DNA of 64,000 nt from Paragordius varius (taxonomy: Eukaryota; Nematomorpha), in contig OZ176056.1 of assembly GCA_964247055.1 (NCBI GenBank), positions 6,386,001-6,450,000 of the forward strand, given 5' to 3'. The position numbers and the translations under genes were made by a program. Shown piece by piece: positions 14,000 through 26,778 of this stretch. Position 1 is the first letter of the stretch, and each line of letters starts with the position of its first letter. A model generated the notes under the pieces. It searched no databases. It was not told the origin of the DNA and saw only the letters and a list, made by a program, of their open reading frames with translations.

Positions 14000-14730
14000 C
14001 ATTTGTCAGGTAATAAATGAATGGATGTATTGGTCTGCAAGGATGTGCCCAATAGATGCGAAGACGTATTAGTCGGATGGCGCCAGGTCAGGAGAGTTCA
14101 GCGGATGCAAAAGAATTGCACATCGAAGAAATTTTAAGATGTTTTTCCTGGTTTTGCTGTGTGAGACGGAGAATTATATGTAGCGAAATTATTTTTCCAT
14201 GTCTTTTGGCTTATTTCCGTCCTTTTTTATTCAATCAATACATGATTTAAATTAATCATTTGTTGGCGATAACGTTGTGTATTAACGGTTTCGCTCTGGG
14301 TTTCAAAATTTCATAATACACAATACCGTTCTAGTCCGATCAAATACAAAGCGCGATCTTTTCTCCAAAGCAATTTGGCCTTGTTGATGGGCCAGCAAGG
14401 CAAGATAAAAGCCCCTAATTTCCGCTTTGGGGAAGCTAAATGCAGTCAGTTGTCATAACTCATCACAATTCAAAGTAAAAATGATTTCCTTTCATGACGT
14501 TGATAGATTTCACTAGTCGTTTTGCGTTCCATCTCAGGTTTATTAAATTTGAATGGGGTAATTTACTGTTTCTAAGTTGTCTACAAGAGACCCCAATGTT
14601 TCACATGATTTGATTGATAGAACAGTTGACCATATCTGCCACAAACGATGATCTACAATACCTTTTCTCATGATGCAATAAGAAAAACAATGCATGCCGC
14701 ATATGTTCGTTTCTACGCATGAAATTCGAC
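14000..14730 (-). mobile_element. Decayed mariner-family DNA transposon
   Basis: On the minus strand the start reads RRNEHMRHALFFLLHHEK, which is the N-terminal helix-turn-helix region of mariner transposases. Toward the other end SPDLAPSD and then GHILADQY match the conserved third-acidic-residue region. Between them fragments such as the end of the WWD motif region (RALYLIGLERY) and ETVNTQRYRQQM keep the family order. The frame is interrupted by several stops and shifts, so the copy is dead. No clear terminal repeats or TA duplication could be fixed by eye. Confidence 0.75.
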
Positions 14731-16126
14731 GTGTTTTTAAAAATAAAATGCTACCTTTTGGCGTATTCAAATTGTGTGGTGTTTATAGTTTAAGTCAGAT
14801 GAACGAAATGGGGTCTGAAAAAATTGATGGTCTGCGTACTTTTTGTTCGCGTCTTCTTTTATTTAACCGGTAATTACTAATGACTCCTAGTATATATATA
14901 TATATATATATTAGTTTTAGGCGGTTTCTAGCTGATTGCTTTAAAACCAGGAACTTTACTATTTTATAAGTGAGTAGAGTGACGAAATACGGTTTCGAAT
15001 ACTTTCCTAAGGACGTTATTAAAAAAATTTAAAGGATATTGACTTAGCATTGGCAGAATTATTATTTTTTTCGACCGATAATTGTTTTGGAAAAGGGATG
15101 TTTTGAATGATTCTTCTTTTAACAATGAACTTAGTTATTAAATCCTAAATATCTTAATTTTTTTCTAAATCATTATATCATTTGTTTAACCTATAAGCGA
15201 CAGATATTTAGGCCATTTAACTCTATTGTATTTTAATGTATGAGGTTTACTTACATTTACCGTAATAATCGGTTTATGTTTTATAATAACAATATATTTT
15301 TTGAATGCGCTAAAAAATTATACATTATTTAAACAGTGTACAAATGCATGACAATTTCGATTTTTTAATCACTATAGTTATAATTGGTAGGTATTTGATA
15401 TATATGCCTACCGCCATCAACAATAAAATTAAATTTTAACTTTATTGGACTTTGAAAATGCTTATTTTTTGATAATATAAAATAAATTAATTTTAATGAC
15501 AATAAATATCATATACTACTCTATACGACTTACGTAACTTTTGATCATAAAACAAATAATATATGTATATGAGAGTATAGACCATTTTTTTACATACACC
15601 TATGGGCAAAACTAAAAAAAAAGAAAAGAAAAGATCTTTAAAAAAATTGGACATAAATATTCGTATATACCTAAAAATTAATATGTATCATCAACTTTTT
15701 CATAATGTATTTTATTGATTAATCGATTGATTTCCAAAACTCGACAAATAATTATAATATATCTATCATCTCAAATTTCTATTGCGAAACAAATGAAAAA
15801 ACCGTATCGGATTCAAGTATAATTAATATTCAAAATACAATGAAAAAAAAATATTTGCAACATAGGGAAATATAAAACAAATAGAAAAGTTTATTATTTC
15901 AATGATTTTTTTTATTAGTATTATATTATGTAGAATTTTAGCTGCTATTACAGTTTTTTAATTTACTTTTTTATATACGAAAATTTTTTTTTATGTTGAT
16001 GAAACGAACGGAAAATGCATTTTTTTGAAAAAAGCAATATATATCATATATCGTGGTGTATAAAATTTGTGAATGATTTTTTGCAATGAGTAGTCAGTCC
16101 TTTAAAACAAATTTAAATTAATTTGT
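14731..16126. other. AT-rich upstream region of the EAAT gene
   Basis: No exon or known repeat was recognised apart from a TA microsatellite at 14890-14911. The EAAT promoter presumably lies in the right part, but no motif can be defended. Confidence 0.45.
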
Positions 16127-19100
16127 ATGAAAATTTCAAATCCGGAACCTATTTCTGATTCTGTTGCTTTACAAAAGTATACTGATCAAACTTCTTCTAA
16201 AACACCGATAAAATCGATTCGTTTTAAATCAAATAAATCTCATAATAATAATAATAATGAAAATGCTAATAATTATAGTTTTGAAAAATATAAGAATAAC
16301 ATCCCAAACATATATTTAAGCGATGCAAAGAAAAAGAAATTAACCCTACGTAATTTAGTATTCCGTAAATTTTTTGATATTCCCGACAAAACTCAGGTAT
16401 GGTGTTACTAATTTACAGCTCTCCTCCTTGTGTTGTATCCAGAAAAAATATGTCTTTTATACGTTTTGTCTCTTTATCATTATAATTTTACTTATACAAT
16501 AAAAAATTTTTTATCTTATTTCTTTTAATTTTGATTTATAGTGCATAACATGGTTGAAAACAAACATTTTACTGGTTTTAACCATTGTGGGCGTTTTATT
16601 GGGCCTTTTGATTGGAGTAACGGTTCGACAGCTAAAACCACCCCTCTCTACCATAGCTCTGATAACTTTTCCAGGAGATTTATTGATGGGCATGTTAAAA
16701 ATGTTGATATTACCTCTCATAGTGTCAAGCCTGATTGCAGGTATCACAAAATATAATGTTGTATATAAATTTTTTATAACCGTTTTTTATGTGTTATGAT
16801 GTAAAACCGAAATGTATATATTTTTATTAAGACTCCTGCCAGTTTTGAAAATCTGAAAATAGGGACGTTGCATTTAAGCAAATTAACACCACAAAAAATT
16901 ATTTGTAGCAGACAGCTGTTTGTAAATAAAATTAGAGTTTGACCCCAATATTACGCAATTTTTCCATCACTGTTATTCCTCATACCTTTCACAGCTATAC
17001 CTAAATGCTAACGGCGAAAAGGCAGACGATTAATTTAATATAGACCCCTTTCGTCCATCTCACAAACAACATATACACACACATGAGTTGGTCAAACACT
17101 AATCTCGTATTTTATCATGCATCGATCATGTCAAATTTTATACCTGAACAAACATTTGCGGCACAGATGGCTTCTCATATTCCATTTGAAGAAAAAAATA
17201 TCGTTTCAAGACATTGTTTACCGGTAGAAACATATGGGTAACAAGCTAAATATGTGAAAGCTTGGTTTTAAAAGTTGTGATTTAAATTAAAGTAGATGCT
17301 TAGACAACAAGATTAAAGTTATTTAAACCTAACTCAAAATGGCAGTTAGCAGAAATATTACATGTGTCAAAAAAGGAAATCAGTAGACATCCACCAGCAA
17401 CCCACTGCGATTATGACGAATGCCTAATCAAAATAGCATTACTTCTGAACTGCTTATACTTCACGAAAGAAAATGATTTTGTACAATGTAATGATGAGGG
17501 ATTAAAAGCGACTTTTTTGTGAATCTGCGGAAAATATCTCGGCTCTCGCACCAGTTCATCAAAACCAAGACCCTACCGGACTGCCCCAGAAGACATGGGA
17601 AAGTTTTCTTCGAATCATTAAAACTATGACTATCATCCATGAATACTAATTGACCCCATATTTGACATTTTATTTATGCTAATAACATCAGCCTTTGTTT
17701 ATAAAATATAATTTAAAATAAGGATGAATTTTATATGTTAAGTTAATTGGAGAGCAAAATCGTACCTAAAATATATTTTGATGTCTTATTTCTCTAACTT
17801 TTATATTTACCCTTGAACAATTAAAACACCCTATATTTTTGAATATTTGAGAAAAGCCATGGTAAGATATGCCAAAGACAAACAATAATTGCAAACACAA
17901 TTTTAAGGCAACATTGAATTGTTTCAAGATTTTAAAATGTTTGTGGGGATTATTGAAATCAAATGAAAGCATTTAGTATCTCTAAAATATATAATAAAAA
18001 AATATGTAGCTGACTTTTACCATCAAACATTTTATTAATCCATTAATCTTTGAAGGTTTATCTCAATTGGATGCTAAATCGAGCGGAAAAGTCGGTTACC
18101 GAGCCTTGGTTTATTACCTATCCACAACAATTTTAGCGGCTGTGTTGGGTATAATTTTAGTTGTTATAATCCACCCGGGAAATCCCAACATTAAACGAAC
18201 CCTGGACCAAGAAGTTGATGAGGATATCATGGAACCACCTTCTTCTATTGATGCTTTACTTGATCTCATAAGGTTTTCCAGTTTAATTTTCACTAAAAAT
18301 TGTAATTATACGGAGAAACCTAAAAACATAAAAGACACTTATTTTTCTCAAACAACCAACACTTTCAATCTTAACATTTGCTCATTAACCATGTAATATA
18401 ACATTTTTATGATGTAAATTTGAATATGTTACCAATTTATATCTCATTATTTGATTTGCGATCCAAAACCATAGTTTATATTCATAATTATCTGTCTTTT
18501 AGTACGCTTTTTTAGGAAAATTTTAATTATTATAAAAATTGTTATTTAAAAAAATGGTAGCTGTAACATAAGAGTTCATGGCTATTTTTGTTCAATTAAT
18601 CATTTTGATTTAGTCGAATTAAGAAAAAGGGGATGTTTTCTATTATGATAGATAAAAAAGATTCAAAAACTATAAATTAGATGTATTTCTCAAATATTTT
18701 GGATTTTACAATAGTTCAGATTTGACATCCTAGCTATCTCAAATTATTTAAGGGTTAATGGCGATATTTGTTTAATTATAAATCATTTTATTTTTGCAAA
18801 ATTAAATTTATTTTATTTGTAATCACTAGTTCCAAATTTGGTGTATGCATTTACAAATTGGGTTTATTTTTAAGCAATTTTGCTGTAATATACCATTGAT
18901 AATTCAAATTGACCCTTGAACAATTCAAATTCACCCTAAAAATAAATTATGTGTTTTCGGGCTAACATAACTCTCATCATTAATATGAAATACATTTTTA
19001 CGACATACTTTACTATTTTTCAGCATTATATTAATTTTTAACAGAGTTTCATATCATAAAAATAAATAAAGGTAAAATCTTAAAAAAACAAAATTATTTT

Positions 19101-22100
19101 AGGTTTCAAGGGTGAATTTGACCTGTAAATGGTATATATAATTGTATTTACATTATTAAAATTATTAATAGACCTTGTAATATAGGTATAAAAATTTTAG
19201 TTCATTTTTAATTTCCATAAAATATATTTTTCCCAGAAACATGTTCCCAGAAAATTTGGTGAAGGCTTGTTTCCAAAGCATAGGAACCGTTTATAAGAAT
19301 GTGACAAAAAAAGTTAGAACATCACCACCTTATTCTCGGCATTCATTACTTAATGATTCTTTCACCCCACCGATGATAAATTTTGATAATCAAACTATGC
19401 CCTCATCAAATACGACTATAGTTGTGCTTGAAAGACGCTTGGAATATAATAATAACATGAATGTATTGGGTATGATTTTAACTTTTTTTTTGATACTATA
19501 TTCGCGGGTGGTGTTTGAATGTCAAAAAAGGCTTTATTATTATTATTTTTAGGAAAATTGTAATACAAATAATAAACAAATTAAAACCATAATAAATTAT
19601 AATTTAAAAATTGCAACATTTGTGTATATTTGTCCAAAATTTAAAGGGATAAATAATAACTAATAAGTATAGTTATACACATATATTATATAAATCTATT
19701 TTTTTCAGTAAAGTCTATTTTATTATATCATCAGAGGCGTGGTTAGAAGGGAAAAAAGGGGTCTGATGCAGCATAGTTGCAGGGGCCCCGGATTTTAATT
19801 TTTTTTTAATTATATTTCAGAAAAATAGGCATTATGTAGTTATTTTTTTAAATAATACTTAAAATAATCACCCAATTATGAGTGTTCATGACCATGGTAT
19901 GAATATGATAATTTTTTTAAAATGCAAGGGGTCGCATGGAAAAAGACGGAGCGCCAGAAACATACAAGCTAAGCCTCTGTCTTATATATAGGTCTTAGAA
20001 TTGTATTACCGTAACATTTGGAATTATTTTATAAATTCAATATTGAATCTTATTTATTTTATCGCTCTAGTGTGTCTAATTAAATGCATAAATAGGTATC
20101 ATTACATTTTCAACGGCTTTCGGAATCATCGTGGGTCAAATGGGGGAAAAGGCAGCCATTATGATTGAATTTGTTAGCGTACTTAATGATATTATTATGA
20201 GACTAGTTTGTCTTATTATGTGGTAAGCACCATATTTTAATTATTAATTGATATTGAATTATATTTTTTTGTTTTACATCCCGTTTTCAATGGCAGTTTT
20301 TAATGTAGTTATCAAAAAATAGTTATGATTTTATCATCTCTTTCAAATTATATTTTGGATCAATGGAAAAAAGAATGGTTTGAAAAGAAAATGTATAAAA
20401 AACAACTTTATAGCTCCAATAAAAATAATTATATGTTATTGGTAAAAAATATAGTTTGATTAGTCTTAATTTTCATATCAATAGCTCAGGTACCTATTTA
20501 GTATAATTAGATTATTAAATTCGAGTAATATTTTTAAATTTTTATTAACTTTAATGCATCGCTGTGATGATACTTATTGAATATTTCATATATACCATTT
20601 ACAGTTCAAATTCGCCCTTAAACAATTCAAATTCACCCTTGAACAATTCAAATTCACCCTCGAACAATTCAAATTCACCCTCGAACAATTCAAATTCACC
20701 CTAAAATAAAATATGTGTTTTTTAAGATTATATATTAGCTACATTTTTTATATTTATAAAAAAAAGAAATTTTGTATGTAATCAAAATAATACTGAAAAA
20801 ATAATAAACTTTGCCATAAAAATATATTTAATTTTAATAAAGAGTTATATTAAACCGAAGTTTCATAATTTATTTTTAGGGTGAATTTGAATTGTTCGAG
20901 GGTGAATTTGAATTGTTCAAGGGTGAATTTGAATTGTTTAAGGGTGAATTTGAACTGTAAATGGTATATATTCAATTTTTTTTGTGGGGTTTTATAGGTA
21001 TTCACCTTTTGGTATCATGTGTCTCATAGCCGGAAAAATTTTATCGATTGATGATGTGGGTCAATTGGTGGAACAATTGGGTATGTACATGGTTACCGTT
21101 ATAACTGGTTTAGTTATACATGCTTTGATTGTCCTACCCCTCATATACTTTGTGGTTACGCGTAAAAACCCGTACATTTTTATGCGCGGTATGTTACAAG
21201 CTTGGGTAACTGCGCTGGGAACGTCTTCAAGGTTTAAACAAGTTTTTTGTTGGTTATGTTTTTGAAATGTTATTGAGATCAAATTTTTTGTGAGTTAATA
21301 ACCTTAACGAGTGGGATAATGGAAAGATAATTGTTCATATTTGGTTAAATGTATGATAACCGTTGTTTTTAGATTTTTTATTAGAAATGATTAATCAATG
21401 CATTTTGCCAAATATTATTATAGTTTTGTTGGTTAAATTGAATCAGAATCGTTTCAAAACAATATGTAATGACTTTGATTGTACCATTTTATACAAGGGT
21501 ATATTAAAATATAAATATAAAATCTTTTAATAGGCCAAACTATATCGTATATAAAAAACTAACATGATAATATATATCTACAATCTAATAGATATATATT
21601 TACAATTCAAATTCACCCTTAAACAATTCAAATCATCCTCGAACAATTCAAATTCACTCTTGAATAATTCAAATTCACCCTAAAAATAAATTATGTGTTT
21701 TCAACCTATTATAACTCAGTATTAATAAGAAATATAATCTTATGGCATAATTTATTATTTTTTCAGTATTATATTAATTTTAAACGTAATTTCTTTTTTT
21801 TAAATATAAAAAAAATATATAGGTAATTTTAAATCTTAAAAAACACATAATTTATTTTAGGATGAATTTGAATTGTTCAAGGGTGAATTTGAATTGTTCG
21901 AGAGTGAATTTGAATTGTTTAAGCGAGAATTTGAATTGTTCGAGGGTGAATTTGAACTGTAAATGGTATTTGATGATATTTTTAGTTCAGCAACCCTACC
22001 AGTCACATTTCGATGTTTGGAGGAGAATAATCGTGTGGATAAGCGTGTAACTCGCTTTGTCCTGCCCGTCGGCGCGACAATTAATATGGATGGAACAGCT

Positions 22101-23994
22101 CTCTATGAAGCGGTCGCCGCACTTTTCATTGCCCAAATCAATGGGATTAAACTTAATCCCGGTCAAATTGTTACAGTCAGGTAGGTGATGATAATAAATT
22201 TATAACAAGTTGTTTCAATATTTGTGGCAAAATCTTATATTTAGCAAAGCTAAAAACACATATAAGAAAGTATCGTTTCCAATTAAACTTGGTAATATTA
22301 AATTGGATATGATGATTCATTTTGGACAATAATTGTTTAAATGATTAAAGAGATTTTAAATTTCATTCCAACTAGGTTAAAAATTGTTGCTTAAAAAATT
22401 TGGTTTATAGAATAACAAGTTTGTTCCATATAAAATTGGTAAGATTGGGAAAACTATAAATTTTTTGATTAAAAATAATAGCTTTACAGCCACAATTGCT
22501 AGTATTGGGGCGGCTAGTGTGCCGAGTGCCGGACTTGTTACAATGCTTCTTGTATTAACTTCCGTCGGATTACCAACTCGAGATATCAGTCTTATTGTAG
22601 CTGTCGATTGGTTATTGTAAGTCATATATATATAAGATCCTTATTTGATTTTATTTGAAATTTAAATTTTTTGACAATTACATAAACTCACCCATGAGAA
22701 GTATTTTGACGCCAAACTAATGTTAATTAATTAATTTTCATAAAATTCTTTAATATTTTTTCTGAAATAGCAAGCAGTATTAAGTGGCAACCGTAACTTC
22801 ATTCGATTCTTTATCTATAGAGATAGTCCTACGTATCGAAATTCTGGATTAGTTTTTTTTTAATAACTTTTACGAAATAATCTATTATATAATTAGGCAA
22901 TATAAGTTTGCTCTTTTTTACTTTATCTATTATATTTAGCTTATTAATATCTATGAATATTTATAGAGATCGGATTCGAACATCCATAAATGTTTTGGGA
23001 GATGGCATAGGTGCCGGTATAGTTGATCATTTAAGTCGAAAGGAGTTGGCTGAAATTGATGCGGAACATGCACAGAGCATGATGGAAGACAATTCCAAAT
23101 TTCAAGATGACAACTTTCAAGATTTGCCCGGTGATGTAGGGATAGAAATGCACAATATTGGTAAAATTTGTTGTGTTAAACACTTTAAATTTGTTATGGT
23201 AGATAAATGATACATCTTGAGGTTTGTAATTGGTTGATATCGACATTTTGCTATATAAGCAGTTAGTTTCAATACGATTAAATTGTCGTTTTACTAAAAC
23301 CAAAATTATTACATGTGAATATTGATTTTAAATATCTTAAAACAGGGGCCTACAGACATATCTACGATCCACGAAATATTTGTAAATACATATTCTAAAA
23401 TATGTTTACAGAATCTTAGTATATTTCTTAAACTTTTTAAATAAGTTTATCCCATTGGCAAAGAACTGGAAAAATCGCTATATTGTGCTTGCATTTTACA
23501 GTCTTATTAAGAAAATATTGATGAAGGCCTACATAATCTTGAATGCGGGCCGCTGTTTTTTAAGTCAAAAATGCGGCCCGCGAAACCATTAATGTTGCAC
23601 AGCACCTTCTTAAATTTTCCCTTTGATTTAGGCCAGATCGCTGCTCATATCAAATATATGTAAATTTCCATATTTATATAAAATAGATACAACCTATCAA
23701 TCGGAGAAACCTCCTTCATTCAACAATGACCAGTCATCGACACCTATTTTGAGGCGAATATCACAGGGCGTAAGTAAAACGTTTGAAAATTTGGTTCCGA
23801 ACAAACGACTCTCCAAAAATGTTATAACTTCGAATAAAGATGAGAAAAATAATACTACTTTTAACGTTTCCCGCGACGAAATTATTGACAAAACTGAAAC
23901 TAATACTGAAAGAATTCGAGAATTAGAAAATACTATGCCGAAAAACACAGATACCAATTTGCAGTTCATTGATAATGGCGGGGAAAGGGTGTAA
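16127..23994 (+). CDS. Excitatory amino acid transporter (SLC1 family), complete
   Basis: Sodium-coupled plasma-membrane transporter for glutamate/aspartate. Ten exons: 16127-16396, 16542-16740, 18056-18272, 19237-19469, 20096-20222, 20998-21231, 21986-22180, 22482-22616, 22967-23160, 23687-23994. They sum to 703 codons plus stop with every phase consistent. Family signatures in order are [20 protein letters not shown] (scaffold), the HP1 serine motif [10 protein letters not shown] (about 426-435), [10 protein letters not shown] (460-469, TM7), the HP2 stretch [13 protein letters not shown], and [16 protein letters not shown]. The last keeps D538, R541 and N545, the amino-, side-chain- and substrate-binding residues of acidic transporters. 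The roughly 95-residue N-terminus and 110-residue C-terminus are longer than usual, polar and Asn/Thr-rich. HP2 has SVPS where EAATs usually have GIPQ. Introns run from 145 to 1315 nt and carry several MITEs. Confidence 0.95.
16920..17660. other. Unexplained less AT-rich island in EAAT intron 2
   Basis: This part of intron 2 is visibly less AT-rich than its flanks and holds protein-like scraps on the plus strand: an ATG frame of about 52 codons from 17093 ([14 protein letters not shown]...), then [15 protein letters not shown], and near 17540 [20 protein letters not shown]. The frames are broken and I recognise no family. It may be a decayed transposase or a retroposed host fragment. Confidence 0.35.
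18888..19139. mobile_element. 21-bp-unit MITE, in EAAT intron 3
   Basis: The left end ATACCATTGATAATTCAAAT carries two CAAATT-ACCC units. The interior has the family hallmark AAATAAATTATGTGTTTTC, and the right end has GGGTGAATTTGACC before CTGTAAATGGTATAT. It is bounded by the inverted ATACCATT/AATGGTAT termini shared by the family. Confidence 0.75.
19732..19979. mobile_element. hAT-like MITE, in EAAT intron 4
   Basis: Imperfect inverted ends CAGAGGCGTGGTTAG and CTAAGCCTCTG flank about 250 bp with a GGGGCCCCGG tract. CAGAGGCG-type termini are usual for hAT elements. The flanking 8-bp duplication is not clear. Confidence 0.5.
20589..20970. mobile_element. 21-bp-unit MITE, in EAAT intron 5 (best example)
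   Basis: TATACCATTTACAGTTCAAA opens a left arm of five tandem units (AATTCAAATTCACCCTTGAA plus C, with variants). An AT-rich core begins AAAATAAAATATGTG and ends TTATTTTTAGGGTGAATTTG. The right arm has four inverted units and closes CTGTAAATGGTATATA. The element ends 27 bp before the intron's 3' splice site. Confidence 0.85.
21594..21968. mobile_element. 21-bp-unit MITE, in EAAT intron 6
   Basis: The left arm has four units and the right arm five, with the same core ends as the copy at 20589. The right terminus CTGTAAATGGTATTT stops 17 bp before the acceptor at 21985. The repeated units happen to stay open in one frame, giving a spurious NLNCSRV repeat reading. Confidence 0.85.
23345..23630. 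mobile_element. hAT-like MITE remnant, in EAAT intron 9
   Basis: The segment holds GAATGCGGGCCGCTG and ATGCGGCCCGCGAAACC, plus GCATTTTACAGTCTTA, which recurs as GCATTTTACAATCTTA at 27637 in the DERA intron element. The GGCCGC-rich ends and shared core point to one hAT-derived family; its exact borders are not clear. Confidence 0.4.
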
Positions 23995-24399
23995 CAAACT
24001 AAGTAAAACGCATTTTTTAATATAAATAAAATTATTTTACAAGTATATTTATTGGCTGGTATGATCTTTATAAAATTTTATAATATAAATTGCATCCATA
24101 TTGTATAAAAAATGTAATTATTGTTGCATTTTATCATTGTATCCATCTATCCCCTCCAAAAAAGTCCCAATTATTTTAATTTGAAAATGTGATTATTTTA
24201 CAACTAGTCATAAAAAATTTTGCGATTATTATTATATTGTAATTATTGGGCTATATGTGATGAATATAAATATAAATAAATGTTACATATTAAAATAAAT
24301 GTATTTTATTATATTTCGATTTATATTTAAAAATTAAAAATTTTAAAACATTTTTATACATGTGACATAAAAGCAACATCTTTATCGTTTAAACGGCAA

Positions 24400-24900
24400 A
24401 TCGATAGATAAATGGAATAGCAAAAAACAAAGGTTTGATTTACAAAGCCGGCATACGTCCCATACTCCTGTATGGAAGCGAGACGTGGCCGATGACAGAT
24501 TCAATTAAGAAAAAACTAATGAACATAGAAAAACGGATGCTAAATTTATTTCAACCCAATAAGTCGAATTCAAATTTACATCAACTGTAACAAATCGAAC
24601 CTTAAAATGTTATGCTCAGAAAAAATAGGCTTAGATATTTCGGACACATCAAACGTGCTCCAGAACAATGGACAAAAAATTTTTTATCCCTACATCCCGA
24701 AGGTAACAATCGCAGGGGTTGACCAACATTTAACTGGGAAAATTCAATATATAATGATTTAAGTGTTGCCAACATTGATGATAACGCCTGCAGGATCGCA
24801 AATATTACAGACAGCTTCTATACGGATACAATGGCTAGCCATTACACAAAGACGATACCAAATGGAGGCGAATATCGGTTCCAATAAGTTAAAACAAATC
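24400..24900 (+). mobile_element. Non-LTR retrotransposon (LINE) fragment, C-terminal RT region
   Basis: Plus-strand frames read IYKAGIRPILLYGSETW, then IEKRMLNLFQ, then RLRYFGHIKRAPEQW and RRG followed by PTFNWENSIYNDL. This is the conserved order after the reverse transcriptase core in LINEs. A frameshift and stop codons are present, and neither the catalytic core nor a 5' part is seen, so it is a 5'-truncated dead copy. The clade is not assigned. Confidence 0.8.
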
Positions 24901-25900
24901 TAGTAATGATCAAATTTAAAGAAAAAACACAGTTGGGTTATTATGCTTTTGGAAAGGCGTTTTATTAAAATGACGACTCCTGTAAAAACTCTTTAAAGTT
25001 TCCCATTCCATACGCCGTAATATAGGTGCTATGCATACATCGCAAAAATCTAAAAACGTTAATATTTTTGTAATATTTATCACTAAAACAAAAAATTATT
25101 TTTACAGTTATGTAGCGTTTTGCTGCGGTTTTGGCTTAAATCGCGTAAGGTTTAAACTTTAAACCGTGTGATCGACTCAATGATTGAAACGGCACCCAAC
25201 TGGGGCTAATAAAAACGGTAAATGTCCCAAGGCCAATAGGATCAATTTATAAAATTTTCTCTGTAAATGCACGGTTAAAAATGTTGATTTGCCAAACTCG
25301 CCATAGTATCATCAAAATATAATATAATTTATCTAGTGGTGAAATATTGGCATGTTACATTTGCGCAAGAACAAAAATGGTTCAGACCAAGATTAGTTGA
25401 GTTTAATAATTATTTAAATTTGATCAAAATCCTACTATTAATAGGTCACTCCATGTGATGGAGTCCTTATCAAAATATTCAGGGTCACACAGTCCCAACT
25501 TTGGAACAATATTGTTAAATTAATTACTTTATTATTAAAAAACTTAATGTTGTATTTGAATGAAATAAGTCGAAATCTTTTCAGCAATTTTTTTAGGGCA
25601 ATTCGAGGGATACAAAGTTGATTTATATAACATGATTATACAGGTAGGAAAAAATATTAATAATAAATAAACTTTATTTTTTCATCCAATGTATTTTTAT
25701 AGATCCAAAATACCTTTATTCATACAAAATTTTCCATAAAAATGCAAAAAAATGTCCCAAACGACTGATTATCAGTATTTTCCCTAAATTTAATTCCAAA
25801 TACATATATTTATAACATACTTTATTATCTAAATCTCATCCATGTATATCAATAATCTAGAAAAATTACTAAAGTATGTGATATGATATATTTGTCATGT
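24901..25900. other. Gene-free stretch between EAAT/LINE and mRpL30
   Basis: No exon was recognised. EAAT and mRpL30 converge here, so it should hold both 3' ends. No distinctive repeat was found. Confidence 0.5.
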
Positions 25901-26758
25901 TTATATCCACATATTCCTTTGAAATTTGCGTAATTCAAATCCTGTCATATATTTGTGCTTGAATTTTTCAGGTATATTTTCAAAAATTTCACCATCTTCA
26001 ACTAAAGGGGTAGTGTCTGGCCGATCGTTCATGATGTTTTTGTTACTTCCAGATAAAATCTTTTGATTGCTAGTTTGCGCCGTATTATTTTGATAACCGG
26101 TAAATTCATCCATAGATTGTATTAACTCGACCCGACCTGTCTTATAATCTATCCTTGTATTAGGTATGTCTGATTCCCCTTGAGGTATACCATTAGGAAA
26201 TGTAATCGGTACAACCCTTATTAAATGTTTAATGGTCCAAAGTTTTTGACACATTTCCACCGTATTTTTTACGACAACCGGGGCCGAGATTTTGGTTTCT
26301 CTGTATTTTTTTCCTAGGACCTCTCGTAAAACTTTTTTTTCGAAATGGGGCACATACTGTACAGGTTTCACGTAACTCACCATCATAAGTTTGTGCGGCC
26401 TAACACCGGGTTCCACATCTTTCCCTACGTAAATAAATATAAAATATGCTGTAAATATTTTTGAAAAATCATATTTTAATATATTTTTTATGCATCAAAC
26501 AAGAATTGAGAAAAGTTAAACTGATTTAACTAAAAATATCTGATACAAGTAAGCATATGTAATAAAATTATTTTTAAATTGACTAAACTTATTATGTTTA
26601 AAAATAAAAGTAATATATTTATAATATACCTGCATTATCTATGACACTTTGTGGTATTTGAGGACGATATATGGTAGTGTCAATTTTTTTAAGGGCTCTG
26701 CAAGAAAATGAAAATTGCCTGATAAAAAGCATGTAATTACGTACGAAAAGGTAAGCAT
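25901..26758 (-). CDS. MRPL30: Mitochondrial large-subunit ribosomal protein L30 (uL30m)
   Basis: Component of the mitochondrial 39S ribosomal subunit. The main exon (26424-25901) holds the L30 fold, with KHLIRVVPITFPNGIPQ matching the mRpL30 signature. An upstream exon (26697-26630) is well bounded by GCAG and GTATAT. A 14-nt first exon at 26758-26745 (MLTF plus two bases) fits in phase across a 47-nt GT-AG intron and would supply the start of a mitochondrial presequence. The sum is 201 codons plus TAA; vertebrate proteins are about 160 aa, and the excess is a C-terminal tail rich in Asn, Asp and Glu. The first exon is inferred from phase alone; the other two are firm. It is divergent with DERA. 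Confidence 0.88.
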
Positions 26759-26778
26759 ATGTTTTGAAATTCAAAATT
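26759..26778. promoter_or_regulatory. 20-bp gap between divergent start codons (mRpL30 / DERA)
   Basis: If the inferred first codons are right, both 5' UTRs and any promoter overlap the neighbouring gene. A shared bidirectional promoter is implied, but no element can be read from 20 bp. Confidence 0.5.

Noticed and set aside
14056-14250. 64-codon plus-strand frame
   Set aside because: Antisense shadow of the mariner remnant.
21862-22050. Frame encoding a NLNCSRV repeat
   Set aside because: It is produced by the 21-bp units of a MITE arm running into EAAT exon 7, not by a gene.
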